DNA of 64,000 bases from UBA987 sp002292105 (GCA_943846675.1 OX044357.1:496001-560000); one strand, 5' to 3'; shown: positions 37,920 through 47,754, counted from the first letter of the stretch. Program-made: numbers and translations. The notes: generated by a model from the letters alone, not told the origin.

Positions 37920-38413
37920 TACTGCATTTCTTCCATTGGCATCTCAAGTGGTTTTCCACTCCTAACCAGTTTCATTTCTCGAACTAACTTAATGCACACA
38001 GGCACATTTGTAAATACCAAAGTGTCTTGGCTCAATACCGTTGTTTCGCCCATACGTTGACTCGTTGAACTAAACTCCAAGTTTTTGTTGGCCATATTGT
38101 AAGACCAAGTGCCTTGAACAAATCCACTTGCACAAGAATCACTTCTTAGTGTGAAAGTATTGTCGTCAAACAAGTCCAAACTGGCCATGCCCTGTACGTA
38201 GGTGTCGCCCTCATAATTGCCGACAAATGGCCTTTCTTTAATGAAATGAAATAGGGATGTAGCAGAATAAAGTAGCACAGGGAACAATCCAAACACGATA
38301 CCAAGTATCACAAAATTGCGACGTAATTTAGCACGTCGCCTGTATGCGACCGACAAAACGAACCAGATGATTCCTAAAGCGATGCAACATAAAAGGACAA
38401 ATCGATAATCCAT
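37916..38413 (-). CDS. Small membrane protein of unknown function
   Basis: The start is taken at ATG 38413 (MDYRFVLL), giving 165 residues. Two transmembrane helices (about 3-22 and 34-57) are separated by a very basic loop (YRRRAKLRRN). A beta-rich C-terminal domain (GNYEGDTYVQGMASLDLFDD, then TWSYNM) resembles small lipocalin-like or META-like folds that describe how a value is displayed over a constant core, but no family is certain. The stop codon shares four bases with the stop of the converging response regulator. Confidence 0.62.
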   Translation of the reverse strand: MDYRFVLLCCIALGIIWFVLSVAYRRRAKLRRNFVILGIVFGLFPVLLYSATSLFHFIKERPFVGNYEGDTYVQGMASLDLFDDNTFTLRSDSCASGFVQGTWSYNMANKNLEFSSTSQRMGETTVLSQDTLVFTNVPVCIKLVREMKLVRSGKPLEMPMEEMQY

Positions 38414-38497
38414 GTAATTCTGATTGAACCGCAAACTTAGCATTTTGGATTGTAGAATATTCTTAAATAGTCGATTGAAAATGCATTTATTTGTTTT

Positions 38498-40654
38498 ATG
38501 AAACCATCCATACTGTGTCTTTTACTCTATTGCTTTACAGCAACTTCGGCTCAAGTGCCAGATAACTTCAAACGGATTACATGTGCTGGGGAAATGCCAG
38601 AAGACTTTAAATCGGCCTTCAGTGATAAGTACAAACAGGACATATTGGCCAGTCAAAATGAAACGGATTTAAGCAGAAAAGAAGTTCAAGAATTTGCCGT
38701 TTTAACGAATTACCATAATCATAACTTATTGACGGGAGGAAGCGTCTTGTATGGAGACCCAGTCTCTACTTATGCCAATGAAGTTTTAGATCTACTACTT
38801 GCTAAACAACCACAATTACGCGAAAAACTTAGGGTGTATACGATCAAATCCAATCACGTGAATGCCTATTCTACCAATCAAGGTATACTATACATTACAC
38901 TGGGTTTGGTTGGTAAAGTAAACAATGAAGCGCAGTTGGCGTATGTGCTGGCTCACGAAGTCAGTCATTATAACAATCAGCATGTTTTGCATGCCTTTGA
39001 AAATCAAAAAGACATTTGGTCAAGAGGCGGCGGTTATAAAGATTTGAATGTGGAAGAGAAGCGGCTAACCACATATAAATACAGCAGGGAGTCGGAGTTT
39101 GAAGCGGATAAGGAAGCCCTAGACTACTATTTGCAGGCTGGATATTCAACAGATGAAATTTACACTGGTTTTGATGTGTTGCTGCATGGCTATTTACCAA
39201 TAGCCGAACACAAATACGACTGGGATTATTTGGAGAACGATAGTTTGACAATATCATCACACTACCTCATTGATTCAGTCGCTCAGATAAAAGATATGGA
39301 CGATGTAGACGATGCGTTGCTGACCCATCCGAATATTCATAAACGAAAGGAAGCGGTTAGAGAGGACCTCAGCAGTAGGGACATATCAACAGGGAAATTA
39401 CAGTTTGTGGTTAAGGATACGGCAGATTTTCAAGGACTTCAAGATTTGGTGCACTTCGAGATGTTAAATGCGTTTGTGCGTTCTGGTAACTATGGATCGG
39501 CCTTATATCATATTCAGATTTTGGAAAAACGGTTTCCTGAGCACAGCTTCCTTAAACGGATGAAGTTAATGTGTTGGTACGGGATGCTAAAGATGACTTC
39601 TAATCTGCAGAAAACAACATACAGCACGGGGTATCGTAAAATTGAAGGGGAGCAACAAGCTGTGTACTATTTCGCTTCAAAAATGCCAAAACGAGGGATA
39701 AACATTTTAGCGACAAAGTACATTTGGGAGAATACGAAGCCCAGCCCGACCGACAGTTTTGTAACCACGATACGTCGTCAGTCTTTGGAACACTTGGCTC
39801 AAACAGTGAAGAAGGATTTTTTAGTCGAAAACTACGGGTATAAGATTACGTCAACAGCCAAAAAGAAACGCAAACCGAAAAAATTGGACTTTTTGAAAAT
39901 TGCTTTTGTAGAGCTATTCAAAGATTCAGCCTTTACTGTTGCTTACCGTCAAGCATATGACAAAGTAGAAACGGAGAAGGAAATTGAAGAAGAATACACT
40001 GATGACGGTAAACAGCTATCAGATAGCTATGTGCAAGGGGTATCTTCCCATTATGGTTTGTCGGATGTAGACAAATTACTTTTTCTGAGCCCAAAATTTT
40101 ATCGCATTGACTTGCGAAAAGAATTGGATAAGCGATTGATTGCCTCAGACAAGCAGGCGACAGACTTAAACGAAAGAAGCAAGCGGTTATCAGAAATGGC
40201 TGGTGTGGACCTCATTACCTTAGATAAGCCGTCTGCAACCAATAAGACCACGGATGCATTTAACGATTTTATGTTGATTCGAGATTGGCTCAGAGAGGAG
40301 GCGTTGTATGAAGGCGTTGGGTTTTACAGTTATTCAACAAATTACCTGGATGAAATTCGTCAAAAGTATGATACCGATTACTTAGGCTTAAATTATGTCT
40401 CGCTCTTTACAGAAAAGAACCAGTTTAACGGAACCTATTTCTTTTTATCGGTGATGTCATTATATGGGATTCCATTCTACTTATACTGGCAAATTAGGCC
40501 GCTACATAATTTGGATTATGTATTTGTTGTTTTCGACCTTAAAAAAGGAGACGTTGGATTCTATGACCTCAAAACGTTTCCAGCAAAGTACAAAAGAGAC
40601 GTCATCAACTCGCATATGTATAATTCATTCAACCAACTAAATCGAAAAAGATGA
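38498..40654 (+). CDS. M48-family zinc metalloprotease, secreted, with long C-terminal region
   Basis: The 718-residue protein has a signal peptide (about 1-19, ending SAQV). A peptidase M48 domain has the zinc motif HEVSH (His153, Glu154, His157) and the downstream ligand region ESEFEADKEALDYY near residue 200. Homologues such as BepA and LoiP maintain outer-membrane proteins. The M48 part is only about 230 residues. The remaining 450 residues are mainly helical, without a family I can name; YSRESEFEAD places the third ligand but no TPR array like BepA's is obvious. The gene overlaps the next one, an outer-membrane barrel, by four bases. A periplasmic quality-control role is inferred. Confidence 0.87.
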   Translation: MKPSILCLLLYCFTATSAQVPDNFKRITCAGEMPEDFKSAFSDKYKQDILASQNETDLSRKEVQEFAVLTNYHNHNLLTGGSVLYGDPVSTYANEVLDLLLAKQPQLREKLRVYTIKSNHVNAYSTNQGILYITLGLVGKVNNEAQLAYVLAHEVSHYNNQHVLHAFENQKDIWSRGGGYKDLNVEEKRLTTYKYSRESEFEADKEALDYYLQAGYSTDEIYTGFDVLLHGYLPIAEHKYDWDYLENDSLTISSHYLIDSVAQIKDMDDVDDALLTHPNIHKRKEAVREDLSSRDISTGKLQFVVKDTADFQGLQDLVHFEMLNAFVRSGNYGSALYHIQILEKRFPEHSFLKRMKLMCWYGMLKMTSNLQKTTYSTGYRKIEGEQQAVYYFASKMPKRGINILATKYIWENTKPSPTDSFVTTIRRQSLEHLAQTVKKDFLVENYGYKITSTAKKKRKPKKLDFLKIAFVELFKDSAFTVAYRQAYDKVETEKEIEEEYTDDGKQLSDSYVQGVSSHYGLSDVDKLLFLSPKFYRIDLRKELDKRLIASDKQATDLNERSKRLSEMAGVDLITLDKPSATNKTTDAFNDFMLIRDWLREEALYEGVGFYSYSTNYLDEIRQKYDTDYLGLNYVSLFTEKNQFNGTYFFLSVMSLYGIPFYLYWQIRPLHNLDYVFVVFDLKKGDVGFYDLKTFPAKYKRDVINSHMYNSFNQLNRKR

Positions 40655-41439
40655 GATTTACACTGATACTGATTGTATTCGTCGGCCTATCAACAACCGC
40701 AAAATCTCAGAAACCAGTCGTGTCTGGTTATTTGGGTAAAACCAATTACGCCATGGTTAAGTTTAATACAGGACTTCGGTTTGAGCACCCAGAAAAATGG
40801 AAAAAGAACAACGAAGTATCGTCAGACTACTTCACAGGCGTGGATTTTAAATCGGAGTTTGAAATGACCTACGGGCACATTTTTTCAAATCGTTTTATTG
40901 TCGAAGGACTTGTAGGGTTTAACACTACTTCCGTTGATCTCAACAATATGAGTTCAGCCTTCGAATACAGTTTTCCTTCTGGGTTTCAATCTGAGTATTT
41001 CAACTATTTTGGTTACCCAAAAATTACCGACGTTTATGGAGGGATTAATACGAAATTCTATAGAAGAAAGAAAGGTGCTTTAGCTCCCATAGGCGTTTAT
41101 TATGGACTTGGGCTAAACTACCATTCGTACAAGGTTCATTTGGATCACATTACTGCTCAAATTAGAGATTATGATTTAAACCGAGTAATTGCTACACAGA
41201 TCAATTATGGGACGTTTACATACAATCTCGTGGAGCTCAATGGGTCATTTGGTGCAACGAGTGCTTTAACGGACTTCTTACTTCTAGACCTTGGTTTTTC
41301 GGTTGGATGGGTGTTTGCAGGCGCCAATTATTATGAAAATACCATCCCGGAAGAAGCCGGATTTGATTCAGGACTTCTAGAAATGCTCCAATTGTACCAA
41401 ATCGGAAAAGTAAAAATTGGGTTGGCGTATTTGTTCTAA
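40651..41439 (+). CDS. Small outer-membrane beta-barrel protein coupled to the M48 protease
   Basis: The 262-residue product has a signal peptide (about 1-19, ending AKSQ). The rest is alternating hydrophobic strands with aromatic girdles (FIVEGLVGFNTTSV, YYGLGLNYHSYKVHL, LLLDLGFSVGWVFAG), ending GLAYLF. The terminal aromatic residue is a typical beta-signal. It looks like an eight- to ten-strand OmpA/OmpW-sized barrel. Its ATG overlaps the protease stop codon (ATGA). It may be a substrate or anchor of the protease. The stop directly abuts the stop of the converging DUF4175 gene. Confidence 0.66.
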   Translation: MRFTLILIVFVGLSTTAKSQKPVVSGYLGKTNYAMVKFNTGLRFEHPEKWKKNNEVSSDYFTGVDFKSEFEMTYGHIFSNRFIVEGLVGFNTTSVDLNNMSSAFEYSFPSGFQSEYFNYFGYPKITDVYGGINTKFYRRKKGALAPIGVYYGLGLNYHSYKVHLDHITAQIRDYDLNRVIATQINYGTFTYNLVELNGSFGATSALTDFLLLDLGFSVGWVFAGANYYENTIPEEAGFDSGLLEMLQLYQIGKVKIGLAYLF

Positions 41440-44400
41440 CTATTCGTCAATAGTTTCAAAATACTCGCGCACTTTGTTTTTGTAATACGGGGCTAAATCA
41501 GGTGGCAAGGTTTTTAGTAACTCTTGCTCCTTGTCTTTTTGCTTTAAGTATTCTTCAACACTAGGAGGGAGTTTGCGCTGTTCGTCTTGTCCTTCGTTGG
41601 ATTTCCTTTTGTTGTCTTGTTCTTGCTTTCGCTCTGCTTTTTCGTGTTCTAACAACCGCGTCAATATGTTCTGTTGTTTCTTCAACACATTGGGGTTAAG
41701 TCGCTTATTGTAAAGGTCTTTCTCTAGGTCGTCCATCATTTTTTCTGTCTTACCTAGGTTGCCTAGTTTTTGACCATTGCCTTCTTTATCCAGTTGCTTC
41801 TTTAATTCTTTAAGCTTCTTTCTAATCGCGGCTTGTTGTGCAGCTGCCTTTGCAAATTGCATGCTTGAAGGTTTGCCACCTTCTTTTTGCTGCTTGCCCA
41901 TTTGTTCAAGCTGTTTTTTAAGCGACTCTTGCATTTCGCGCATGGACTTTGCTCCTCCGGGTTTTTTGTTTTGTCCAGGTTTAGAACACGAACCGCTACC
42001 GGGCTTGCTTTTCATTTGCTGCTGCATCTGATCCAAGGAGTTCTCTAACATTAAAGCAAGGTTATTCATGCTGGTCATCACATACTGTTGGTAGTTAATT
42101 ACCAAGTAAGTGTTGCGTTCACCCAACTGGTAAATCGTTTTCTCAAGGTTATTGTTAACCAAACCAATTTCTTTATTTATGAAGTGCTCAACTTGCTTGA
42201 CGCGTTTACTCAACGCAAATAATGAATCTTCAATAATTTTGGTATCGTCTTTAATCTTTTTCTGTTGTTGACCCAATTCCACATACTTCGGGTTGTATAC
42301 GCGTGTTTCCTTGAATTCTCCCATGAGGGCTTCTTGATCCTTGCTGACTTGAACAAGGTTGTCTAGAATGCCGCGTAGGGTATTGTAATCCTCCATTTGT
42401 TGCTGTTTCATGGCAGCCTCCATTTGCATGTTAAGCTCCTGCGCCATTTTTTTCAATTCTTCAGCTGCTTTTTTCTGACTCTGACCTGCTTGAGATTTCT
42501 GCCCTTTGCTTAACTTATCTTCACTTTCTTTTTGCTCTTTGTCGACATTTTCTTTTTCAGCGTCAAGTTTTTTTGGATCGATTTTAAGGGATTTCTCGAG
42601 GTCCTTGTTTTTCTTATCTATGTCTTCCAAGTCTTTCTTGATGTCTTCGAATTTTTCAGACAGTTTTTCTTGTTCTTTTTTAATGTCTTCTGCTGATTTA
42701 TTGTCTTTTTCAGACTCCTTGGACAGCTCATCTTGATCTTTTGCTAATTCGTCTAGTTTGTCAACAGTTTCTTGAACCTTTTTTTCTAGCTGTAGCTGCT
42801 TCAGTTGTTCCAGCATTCTATCCAATTGCTTTTTAACATCCTTATCAGTCATTTTAAGTTCATCAAGCTGCTCCATCAGTTGGTCTTTCTGATTTTTCTC
42901 CATCAGAGATTCGATTTTTTCCATCAACTCCCTCATCTTTTCATCCATGACTTCGTCAAACAAGTCTTCAATTTGTTCTTGTTTGTTGAGGATGTCTTGA
43001 TCAAGCTGTTTGAATTCTTTTTCTGAGTTATTGTTATCCGTGTTTTCCTTAACAACCTTCTCTAACTGCTTCTCAAGTTCTTTATGGTTTTCTAATAATG
43101 ATTTAATTTTCTTTTTATCCTCCCAAGTAAGTTCCTTTTTTTCGGTTAGTTTCCTTTCAAGATCTGATAAATCTTTCTCCAGTGACTCAACGTCATTCTT
43201 TCGCTCAGAGAGGTCGTCTTTTATTTTTTCTGTAGTCTTTTCGACCGATTCATTAATTTGATTTAGACTAGGTGCCGCAAAAACTTGTGGAGTTGTTTTG
43301 GTTGACTTGCTGCCATATACACCGTCATTATCCCATACTTCAAAATAGTATTCTAATTTGTCTTCGGGCTGGATATCAAGTTCGTTCAGGTCCCAAAAGT
43401 GATAGAAGCCTTGTTTTTTCCTCGCACGATCAATGGAAACGGCAACTGATTTGCCGGTACCTTTCTTTTGCTCATCCTTAGAGTCAACAAATTTAAAGTG
43501 AAACATCAACCTGTTGAATCCATAGTCGTCGTTGATTTGACCAACCATATAAATGGTCTTTTTACTGTTGGTGTCGGGCTTTTCTTCCATTTTAATTTCG
43601 GGATAGTTATCCGAAATCATTTGAATATTAAATTCCATGGAATCACCTGATTCGACCTCGGCATTGGACGTTTTGACTAAAATTTTTGCCGATTTGAGAA
43701 TTCTATCAACCCATTTAAAAACATCACCATTCTTAGTTGATTTGCCTTGTTTGTCATCTGTTTTGAATACAGCGTTAAGCGCACTCTTGGTATGCAGTTT
43801 CCATGAAACTTCGGTTCCTGCTGGAACGGTTAACTCAGCAGTATTTTTTACCCTTTCGTCTTTAAGTCCGGTATAAGCAGGGTAATCTAAAAACGTTTCG
43901 AAATTGAGCAAGGTTGGTTTGGGTATCGCATTTAATCTAAACGCCTGGCTTTCAAAACCACCAGCTCTAAAGTTGAAATCCGTCGTTTCTGTTATGCGTT
44001 TGACGAAATACGAGAAAGAGCCTTGTTTGTTTTTTTTCATTTTAAACTCATTACCACCTAAGGTGATATAAGCGTCGTTTGGAATGACATCTCCTACCGT
44101 ATTCATTGTGATTTCTACAGGGGAGTTTTGTAAAACATCCAATCCATCCATGGCCAATTTGAACTCGAATGGTGCTTGTTCAACGAAATGTGTATTGTAT
44201 CTAACGAGTCGTTTTGTGCTATCCGTAAATCCTTGATTTACAGCGACAAGTATGCCAAATATTAACAGTGGTAATACAGCGTACTTCACATATTTACGGT
44301 TTGTTCGAAAGTCAACCGCGTTTTGAAAAGGTATAGGTTTTAACTCTTCTGTTTTTTGCTCGATAGCCGCTTTGAGTAAGGTGTTATTCGATGCGTTTTC

Positions 44401-44748
44401 CCCAAGTTGTAAGGTGTTGAGTAGTTTGTCTTTAATCTCAGGGAAATGAACTCCGACGATGTTTGCGGCCTCGTTATAACCCAATCGATCACCTAATTTG
44501 TACAACTTCAATAAAGGCAGTACGACGAATCGAATTAATATAAATAAGCAAAAACCACTCAGTGTTAAAAATAGAAACGTACGTGTGCGAATGCTAAAGT
44601 GACCAAAATGCTCTAACAAGCTAGCAATTAACAAGCCACTAACAATTCCACCTACAACCCAAAGAGATCCTCTGAGTAGTCTGTTTTTGTAATACTTTCG
44701 AATGAAAGCATCTAGTTTTTCTATAAGAATGTTTGAAGCGTTTTTCAC
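41440..44748 (-). CDS. DUF4175-family giant membrane and coiled-coil protein
   Basis: The 1102-residue protein (GTG start) begins with three transmembrane helices (about 30-50, 55-75 and 150-170). A beta-rich region follows, with segments such as PTLLNFETFLDYPAYTGL near 280. The C-terminal 600 residues are extremely charged (K, E, Q, D) and predicted coiled coil, with LDQMQQQMKSKPGSGSC and GQDEQRKLPPSVEEYLKQKD near the end. DUF4175 proteins are widespread in Bacteroidota and usually of unknown role; they lie near genes for cell-envelope functions. The gene is followed upstream by a small SPOR-like membrane gene. A periplasmic or envelope scaffold is inferred. Confidence 0.83.
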   Translation of the reverse strand: MKNASNILIEKLDAFIRKYYKNRLLRGSLWVVGGIVSGLLIASLLEHFGHFSIRTRTFLFLTLSGFCLFILIRFVVLPLLKLYKLGDRLGYNEAANIVGVHFPEIKDKLLNTLQLGENASNNTLLKAAIEQKTEELKPIPFQNAVDFRTNRKYVKYAVLPLLIFGILVAVNQGFTDSTKRLVRYNTHFVEQAPFEFKLAMDGLDVLQNSPVEITMNTVGDVIPNDAYITLGGNEFKMKKNKQGSFSYFVKRITETTDFNFRAGGFESQAFRLNAIPKPTLLNFETFLDYPAYTGLKDERVKNTAELTVPAGTEVSWKLHTKSALNAVFKTDDKQGKSTKNGDVFKWVDRILKSAKILVKTSNAEVESGDSMEFNIQMISDNYPEIKMEEKPDTNSKKTIYMVGQINDDYGFNRLMFHFKFVDSKDEQKKGTGKSVAVSIDRARKKQGFYHFWDLNELDIQPEDKLEYYFEVWDNDGVYGSKSTKTTPQVFAAPSLNQINESVEKTTEKIKDDLSERKNDVESLEKDLSDLERKLTEKKELTWEDKKKIKSLLENHKELEKQLEKVVKENTDNNNSEKEFKQLDQDILNKQEQIEDLFDEVMDEKMRELMEKIESLMEKNQKDQLMEQLDELKMTDKDVKKQLDRMLEQLKQLQLEKKVQETVDKLDELAKDQDELSKESEKDNKSAEDIKKEQEKLSEKFEDIKKDLEDIDKKNKDLEKSLKIDPKKLDAEKENVDKEQKESEDKLSKGQKSQAGQSQKKAAEELKKMAQELNMQMEAAMKQQQMEDYNTLRGILDNLVQVSKDQEALMGEFKETRVYNPKYVELGQQQKKIKDDTKIIEDSLFALSKRVKQVEHFINKEIGLVNNNLEKTIYQLGERNTYLVINYQQYVMTSMNNLALMLENSLDQMQQQMKSKPGSGSCSKPGQNKKPGGAKSMREMQESLKKQLEQMGKQQKEGGKPSSMQFAKAAAQQAAIRKKLKELKKQLDKEGNGQKLGNLGKTEKMMDDLEKDLYNKRLNPNVLKKQQNILTRLLEHEKAERKQEQDNKRKSNEGQDEQRKLPPSVEEYLKQKDKEQELLKTLPPDLAPYYKNKVREYFETIDE

Positions 44749-44786
44749 TATAGTTAGTACCTTGAAAAGAGTAACGGTAAATGTAG

Positions 44787-45428
44787 CTAATTATTTTGGG
44801 ACTGAGCTATTGCAAGTGCTTCCTTAAACGTCATAATTTCGCCATCTACTCGTCCAAGTAAATACAAGTGTTTTAACCCCATTTTCTTCAAATCATTCTC
44901 AAAAAGAAGGGCTTTTTTAAACGACTTAAATCGACCAAGTACTAACTTGTCTCGTTCGTCGTATTCGGCTGAAATCAATTTGCCTAGTTCTTTTTTATAC
45001 TGTTGTAAATCAAAGTCACCTTCAAAGTCCATATGTACTTCAAAGTATATGCCTTCTGAAGCATCAAAATTTTCTTTTAGAAGGTCGTTGGATAACTCCA
45101 CTTTGGCTAACAATAAGGACAAACTGTCGTTGGCTTGAAGAGCGTTTTCTAATGATTGTTTTAATGAAATGTTTGACTGGCTGGTGAGCAATTCGTTGTT
45201 TTCGGAGTTCAACTTCTTCAATCTTACCTGCTGAGAAAAAGACCAAGCGATACAGGCAAGTAAACCAATACTTAATAGAATGGTAAACCGTTTAAATTGC
45301 TTTGCTTTTAACTTGTCAAGTTCTTTTAAATAAGACGACTCTTTTGGTGATTGAATGTCGCCATCTATCGCAAATTTTGTATTTTTTTTTGATGATTGAG
45401 CGCTCAACTTTCGCGTAATTAGTCCCAT
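44787..45428 (-). CDS. Membrane-anchored protein with SPOR-like C-terminal domain
   Basis: The 213-residue product has a basic N-terminal cytoplasmic region and one transmembrane helix near residues 47-67 (FTILLSIGLLACIAWSF). A coiled-coil linker follows, then a C-terminal domain of about 80 residues: IYFEVHMDFEGDFDLQQYKK, then LVLGRFKSFKKALLFENDLK, then HLYLLGRVDGEIMTFKEAL. The order of strand, helix, GxF-S and G-ExxxxxEA fits SPOR domains, which bind denuded peptidoglycan at division sites. The match is by pattern only. It lies 38 bases upstream of the DUF4175 gene on the same strand. Confidence 0.57.
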   Translation of the reverse strand: MGLITRKLSAQSSKKNTKFAIDGDIQSPKESSYLKELDKLKAKQFKRFTILLSIGLLACIAWSFSQQVRLKKLNSENNELLTSQSNISLKQSLENALQANDSLSLLLAKVELSNDLLKENFDASEGIYFEVHMDFEGDFDLQQYKKELGKLISAEYDERDKLVLGRFKSFKKALLFENDLKKMGLKHLYLLGRVDGEIMTFKEALAIAQSQNN

Positions 45429-45533
45429 GCAATTATGAGGATTTAATTACAGAATATGGTAATTTAAGTACTACTTTCGTATATAACGGTATGATTGTTG
45501 AAGTACGATAAACACACGAACAAGATACAAAAA

Positions 45534-46010
45534 ATGAAAAAAGGATTCTTAGCATTTGGCTTTTTGACAGTACTAACCCTACTCGCATTTACAACAGACG
45601 AAGAGAAATTACAATGGCAACATTGGAATGATGGTTTCTCAAAAGCAAAGTCTGAAAACAAGATTGCGCTGATTGATACATATACAGATTGGTGCGGTTG
45701 GTGCAAAAAAATGGATAGAGATACCTATGCCAAAAAAAGTATAGTCGACAAGATAAATGCGAACTTTATTCCAATCAAGTTTAATCCAGAATTAGCTGGA
45801 CAATACACGGTTGGAGATACAAGTTATGATGGTCGTACATTGTTGGCAGCCTTGAATAGTGGTAAGAGTAGTGGTTATCCAACGACGTTCTTTTATTTAC
45901 CTAAACAAAACAAAATGTTCCAATATCCAGGATACATGAACGAGACACAATTCGGTGAGTTGTTGGATAAATTGGCTCAAGCACACAACGGTACTGAAAC
46001 AGAAAATTAA
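45534..46010 (+). CDS. Thioredoxin-family periplasmic protein
   Basis: The start is taken at ATG 45534 (MKKGFLAFG), not the TTG at 45495, giving 158 residues with a signal peptide ending TTDEE. The thioredoxin-like active site is WCGWCKK with Cys54 and Cys57, followed by MDRDTYAKKSIVDKINANF and a cis-proline region SSGYPTTFFYLP. This is the Thioredoxin_7/DUF255-like group in Bacteroidota. It probably reduces or forms disulfides in exported proteins. It lies 11 bases before rlmD but the functions are unrelated. A half-matching -7 box (TACTTTCG) precedes it. Confidence 0.85.
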   Translation: MKKGFLAFGFLTVLTLLAFTTDEEKLQWQHWNDGFSKAKSENKIALIDTYTDWCGWCKKMDRDTYAKKSIVDKINANFIPIKFNPELAGQYTVGDTSYDGRTLLAALNSGKSSGYPTTFFYLPKQNKMFQYPGYMNETQFGELLDKLAQAHNGTETEN

Positions 46011-46021
46011 ACAGTTATTTC

Positions 46022-47431
46022 TTGAAGATTAGGAAGTTTTACGGCAAGCTGCTAGAAAATATTACCATTGAATCAGCAGGTGCCGAGGGCAATTGTATTG
46101 CTCGGTGGGAAGGGAAAGTTGTATTCGTTAAAAACGCAGTACCAGGAGACGTCTGTGACCTCAAGGTCATAGGTAAAAAGAAAAAATTTCTACTTGGCGA
46201 AATTGTAAAGTTACATGCGTCTGGACCAGGACGTATAGAGCCATTTTGCGAGCACTTTGGTTCGTGTGGTGGATGTAAATGGCAGCAGATGGAATATGCT
46301 GATCAACTTGCATTTAAAACCCAACAGGTAAAAGACGCTTTTGATCGTATCGGAAAAGTAGAGTATGATGAAGTGCCTTTGGCATTAGGCAGTGCAAATA
46401 CCAAGCGCTATCGAAATAAAATGGAATACACCTACAGCCATAGCCGTTGGTTAACACGCGAGCAATTGGCCGAGACAGAATTTATTGAAGAATCGGGGTT
46501 AGGGTTTCATGTTCCAAAACGATACGACAAAATAGTACATATTGAGAAGTGTCATCTGCAGGATGATTATGCGAATCAAATCAGGAATTGGTGCTACGCA
46601 TATGCGAAAGAGCAGGACATAAGTTTTTACGATGCGCGTAAACAAGAAGGGATGTTGCGGAATTTGATGTTACGCAATACGAAAGACGGTGCTTGGATGG
46701 TTTTGCAAACCTTTCGGTACAATCAACCAGAGGTAATTGAACCTATGATGGAAGGCCTTCGAAAAAACTTCCCCAATATTAAGTCACTTCTGTTCTCGGT
46801 AAATGAAAAAGTCAACGACAGCTTGTACGATTTGAATATTGAGTTGCATAACGGAGAGCCGTACCTCACAGAAGTATTGCATGACCTGACGTTTAAGATT
46901 AGGCCAAAGTCTTTTTTTCAGACAAACCCAAAACAGGCAGAGTTACTTTATAGCACAGCATTGCAATTTGCAGATTTAAGCGGAGATGAAAATGTCTACG
47001 ATTTGTATTGTGGAACTGGAACGATTTCTCTTTTCTTAGCGAAAGCCTGCAAACAGGTTGTGGGCATAGAAAGTGTGCCTCAAGCGATAGAGGATGCCAG
47101 TGAAAATGCAGAAGTCAATTCAATCGGGAATTGCACCTTTGTCGTTGGCGACATGAAGGATGAATTAAATGACGCATTTACAGACAAACACGGCAAGCCA
47201 AACGTCATTGTTACTGACCCACCGCGGGCTGGTATGCACGGCGACGTTGTGCAACAAATACTAAAATTGGCGCCTGAAAAAGTGGTATATGTTAGCTGTA
47301 ATCCAGCAACTCAAGCCAGAGATTTAGATTTAATGCGCGAGGGATATGAGGTTGCAAAAATTCAACCGGTAGATATGTTTCCGCATACCCATCATGTTGA
47401 AAATGTGGTGTTGTTACGAAGAAAGGACTAA
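46022..47431 (+). CDS. rlmD: 23S rRNA (uracil-5-)-methyltransferase, RlmD/RumA type
   Basis: The 469-residue enzyme methylates a uracil C5 in 23S rRNA, using AdoMet. It has the TRAM-like N-terminus, a [4Fe-4S] cluster motif CEHFGSCGGC near residue 75 with a further cysteine in IEKCHLQ, the AdoMet motif DLYCGTGTISLFL, and TDPPRAGMH. The nucleophile lies in VVYVSCNPAT near residue 426. The start is TTG: no ATG is in frame between it and the upstream stop. Its stop codon shares four bases with the stop of the converging RRM gene. The exact uridine (747 or 1939 in E. coli numbering) cannot be told. Confidence 0.93.
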   Translation: MKIRKFYGKLLENITIESAGAEGNCIARWEGKVVFVKNAVPGDVCDLKVIGKKKKFLLGEIVKLHASGPGRIEPFCEHFGSCGGCKWQQMEYADQLAFKTQQVKDAFDRIGKVEYDEVPLALGSANTKRYRNKMEYTYSHSRWLTREQLAETEFIEESGLGFHVPKRYDKIVHIEKCHLQDDYANQIRNWCYAYAKEQDISFYDARKQEGMLRNLMLRNTKDGAWMVLQTFRYNQPEVIEPMMEGLRKNFPNIKSLLFSVNEKVNDSLYDLNIELHNGEPYLTEVLHDLTFKIRPKSFFQTNPKQAELLYSTALQFADLSGDENVYDLYCGTGTISLFLAKACKQVVGIESVPQAIEDASENAEVNSIGNCTFVVGDMKDELNDAFTDKHGKPNVIVTDPPRAGMHGDVVQQILKLAPEKVVYVSCNPATQARDLDLMREGYEVAKIQPVDMFPHTHHVENVVLLRRKD

Positions 47432-47688
47432 CTCCAAATGTTTACTTTTCGAGGACGCGCTTTTTCTACTTCAATGGTTTGACCATTGATTTCTTTTCCA
47501 TTTAGTTCCTCAATCGCTTTTTCCGCTTCTTTGTCATCTGGCATTTCGACAAAGCCAACCCCTTTGTGCTCACCAGTTACTCTGTCGTAAACAACTTTGG
47601 TGTAATCCACTTCGCCACATTTTGTGAATAGAATTTCAAGGTAGTAGGCGTTTACAGATTCTGGTAGATTTTTTACAACGATATTCAT
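47428..47688 (-). CDS. RRM-type RNA-binding protein
   Basis: The start is taken at ATG 47688 (MNIVVKNL), giving 86 residues and a compact single RNA recognition motif. RNP2 is IVVKNLPE and RNP1 is KGVGFVEM, with the aromatic residue at the central position. Bacterial RRM proteins of this size are common in Bacteroidota and cyanobacteria and may act in cold adaptation or mRNA handling. It binds RNA by family; the target is unknown. There is no neighbour with a related function. Confidence 0.9.
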   Translation of the reverse strand: MNIVVKNLPESVNAYYLEILFTKCGEVDYTKVVYDRVTGEHKGVGFVEMPDDKEAEKAIEELNGKEINGQTIEVEKARPRKVNIWS

Positions 47689-47754
47689 TAAGGTAAATAG
47701 ATTTTTAAGCAAATTAAGGGATTTCATAGGATAAACAGAACCATAAAAACCAAT

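Noticed and set aside
41531..44000. Many serine-, phenylalanine- and leucine-rich ORFs on the plus strand opposite DUF4175
   Set aside because: They are antisense shadows of the lysine- and glutamate-rich coiled coil; AAG/GAA codons give long open frames on the other strand.
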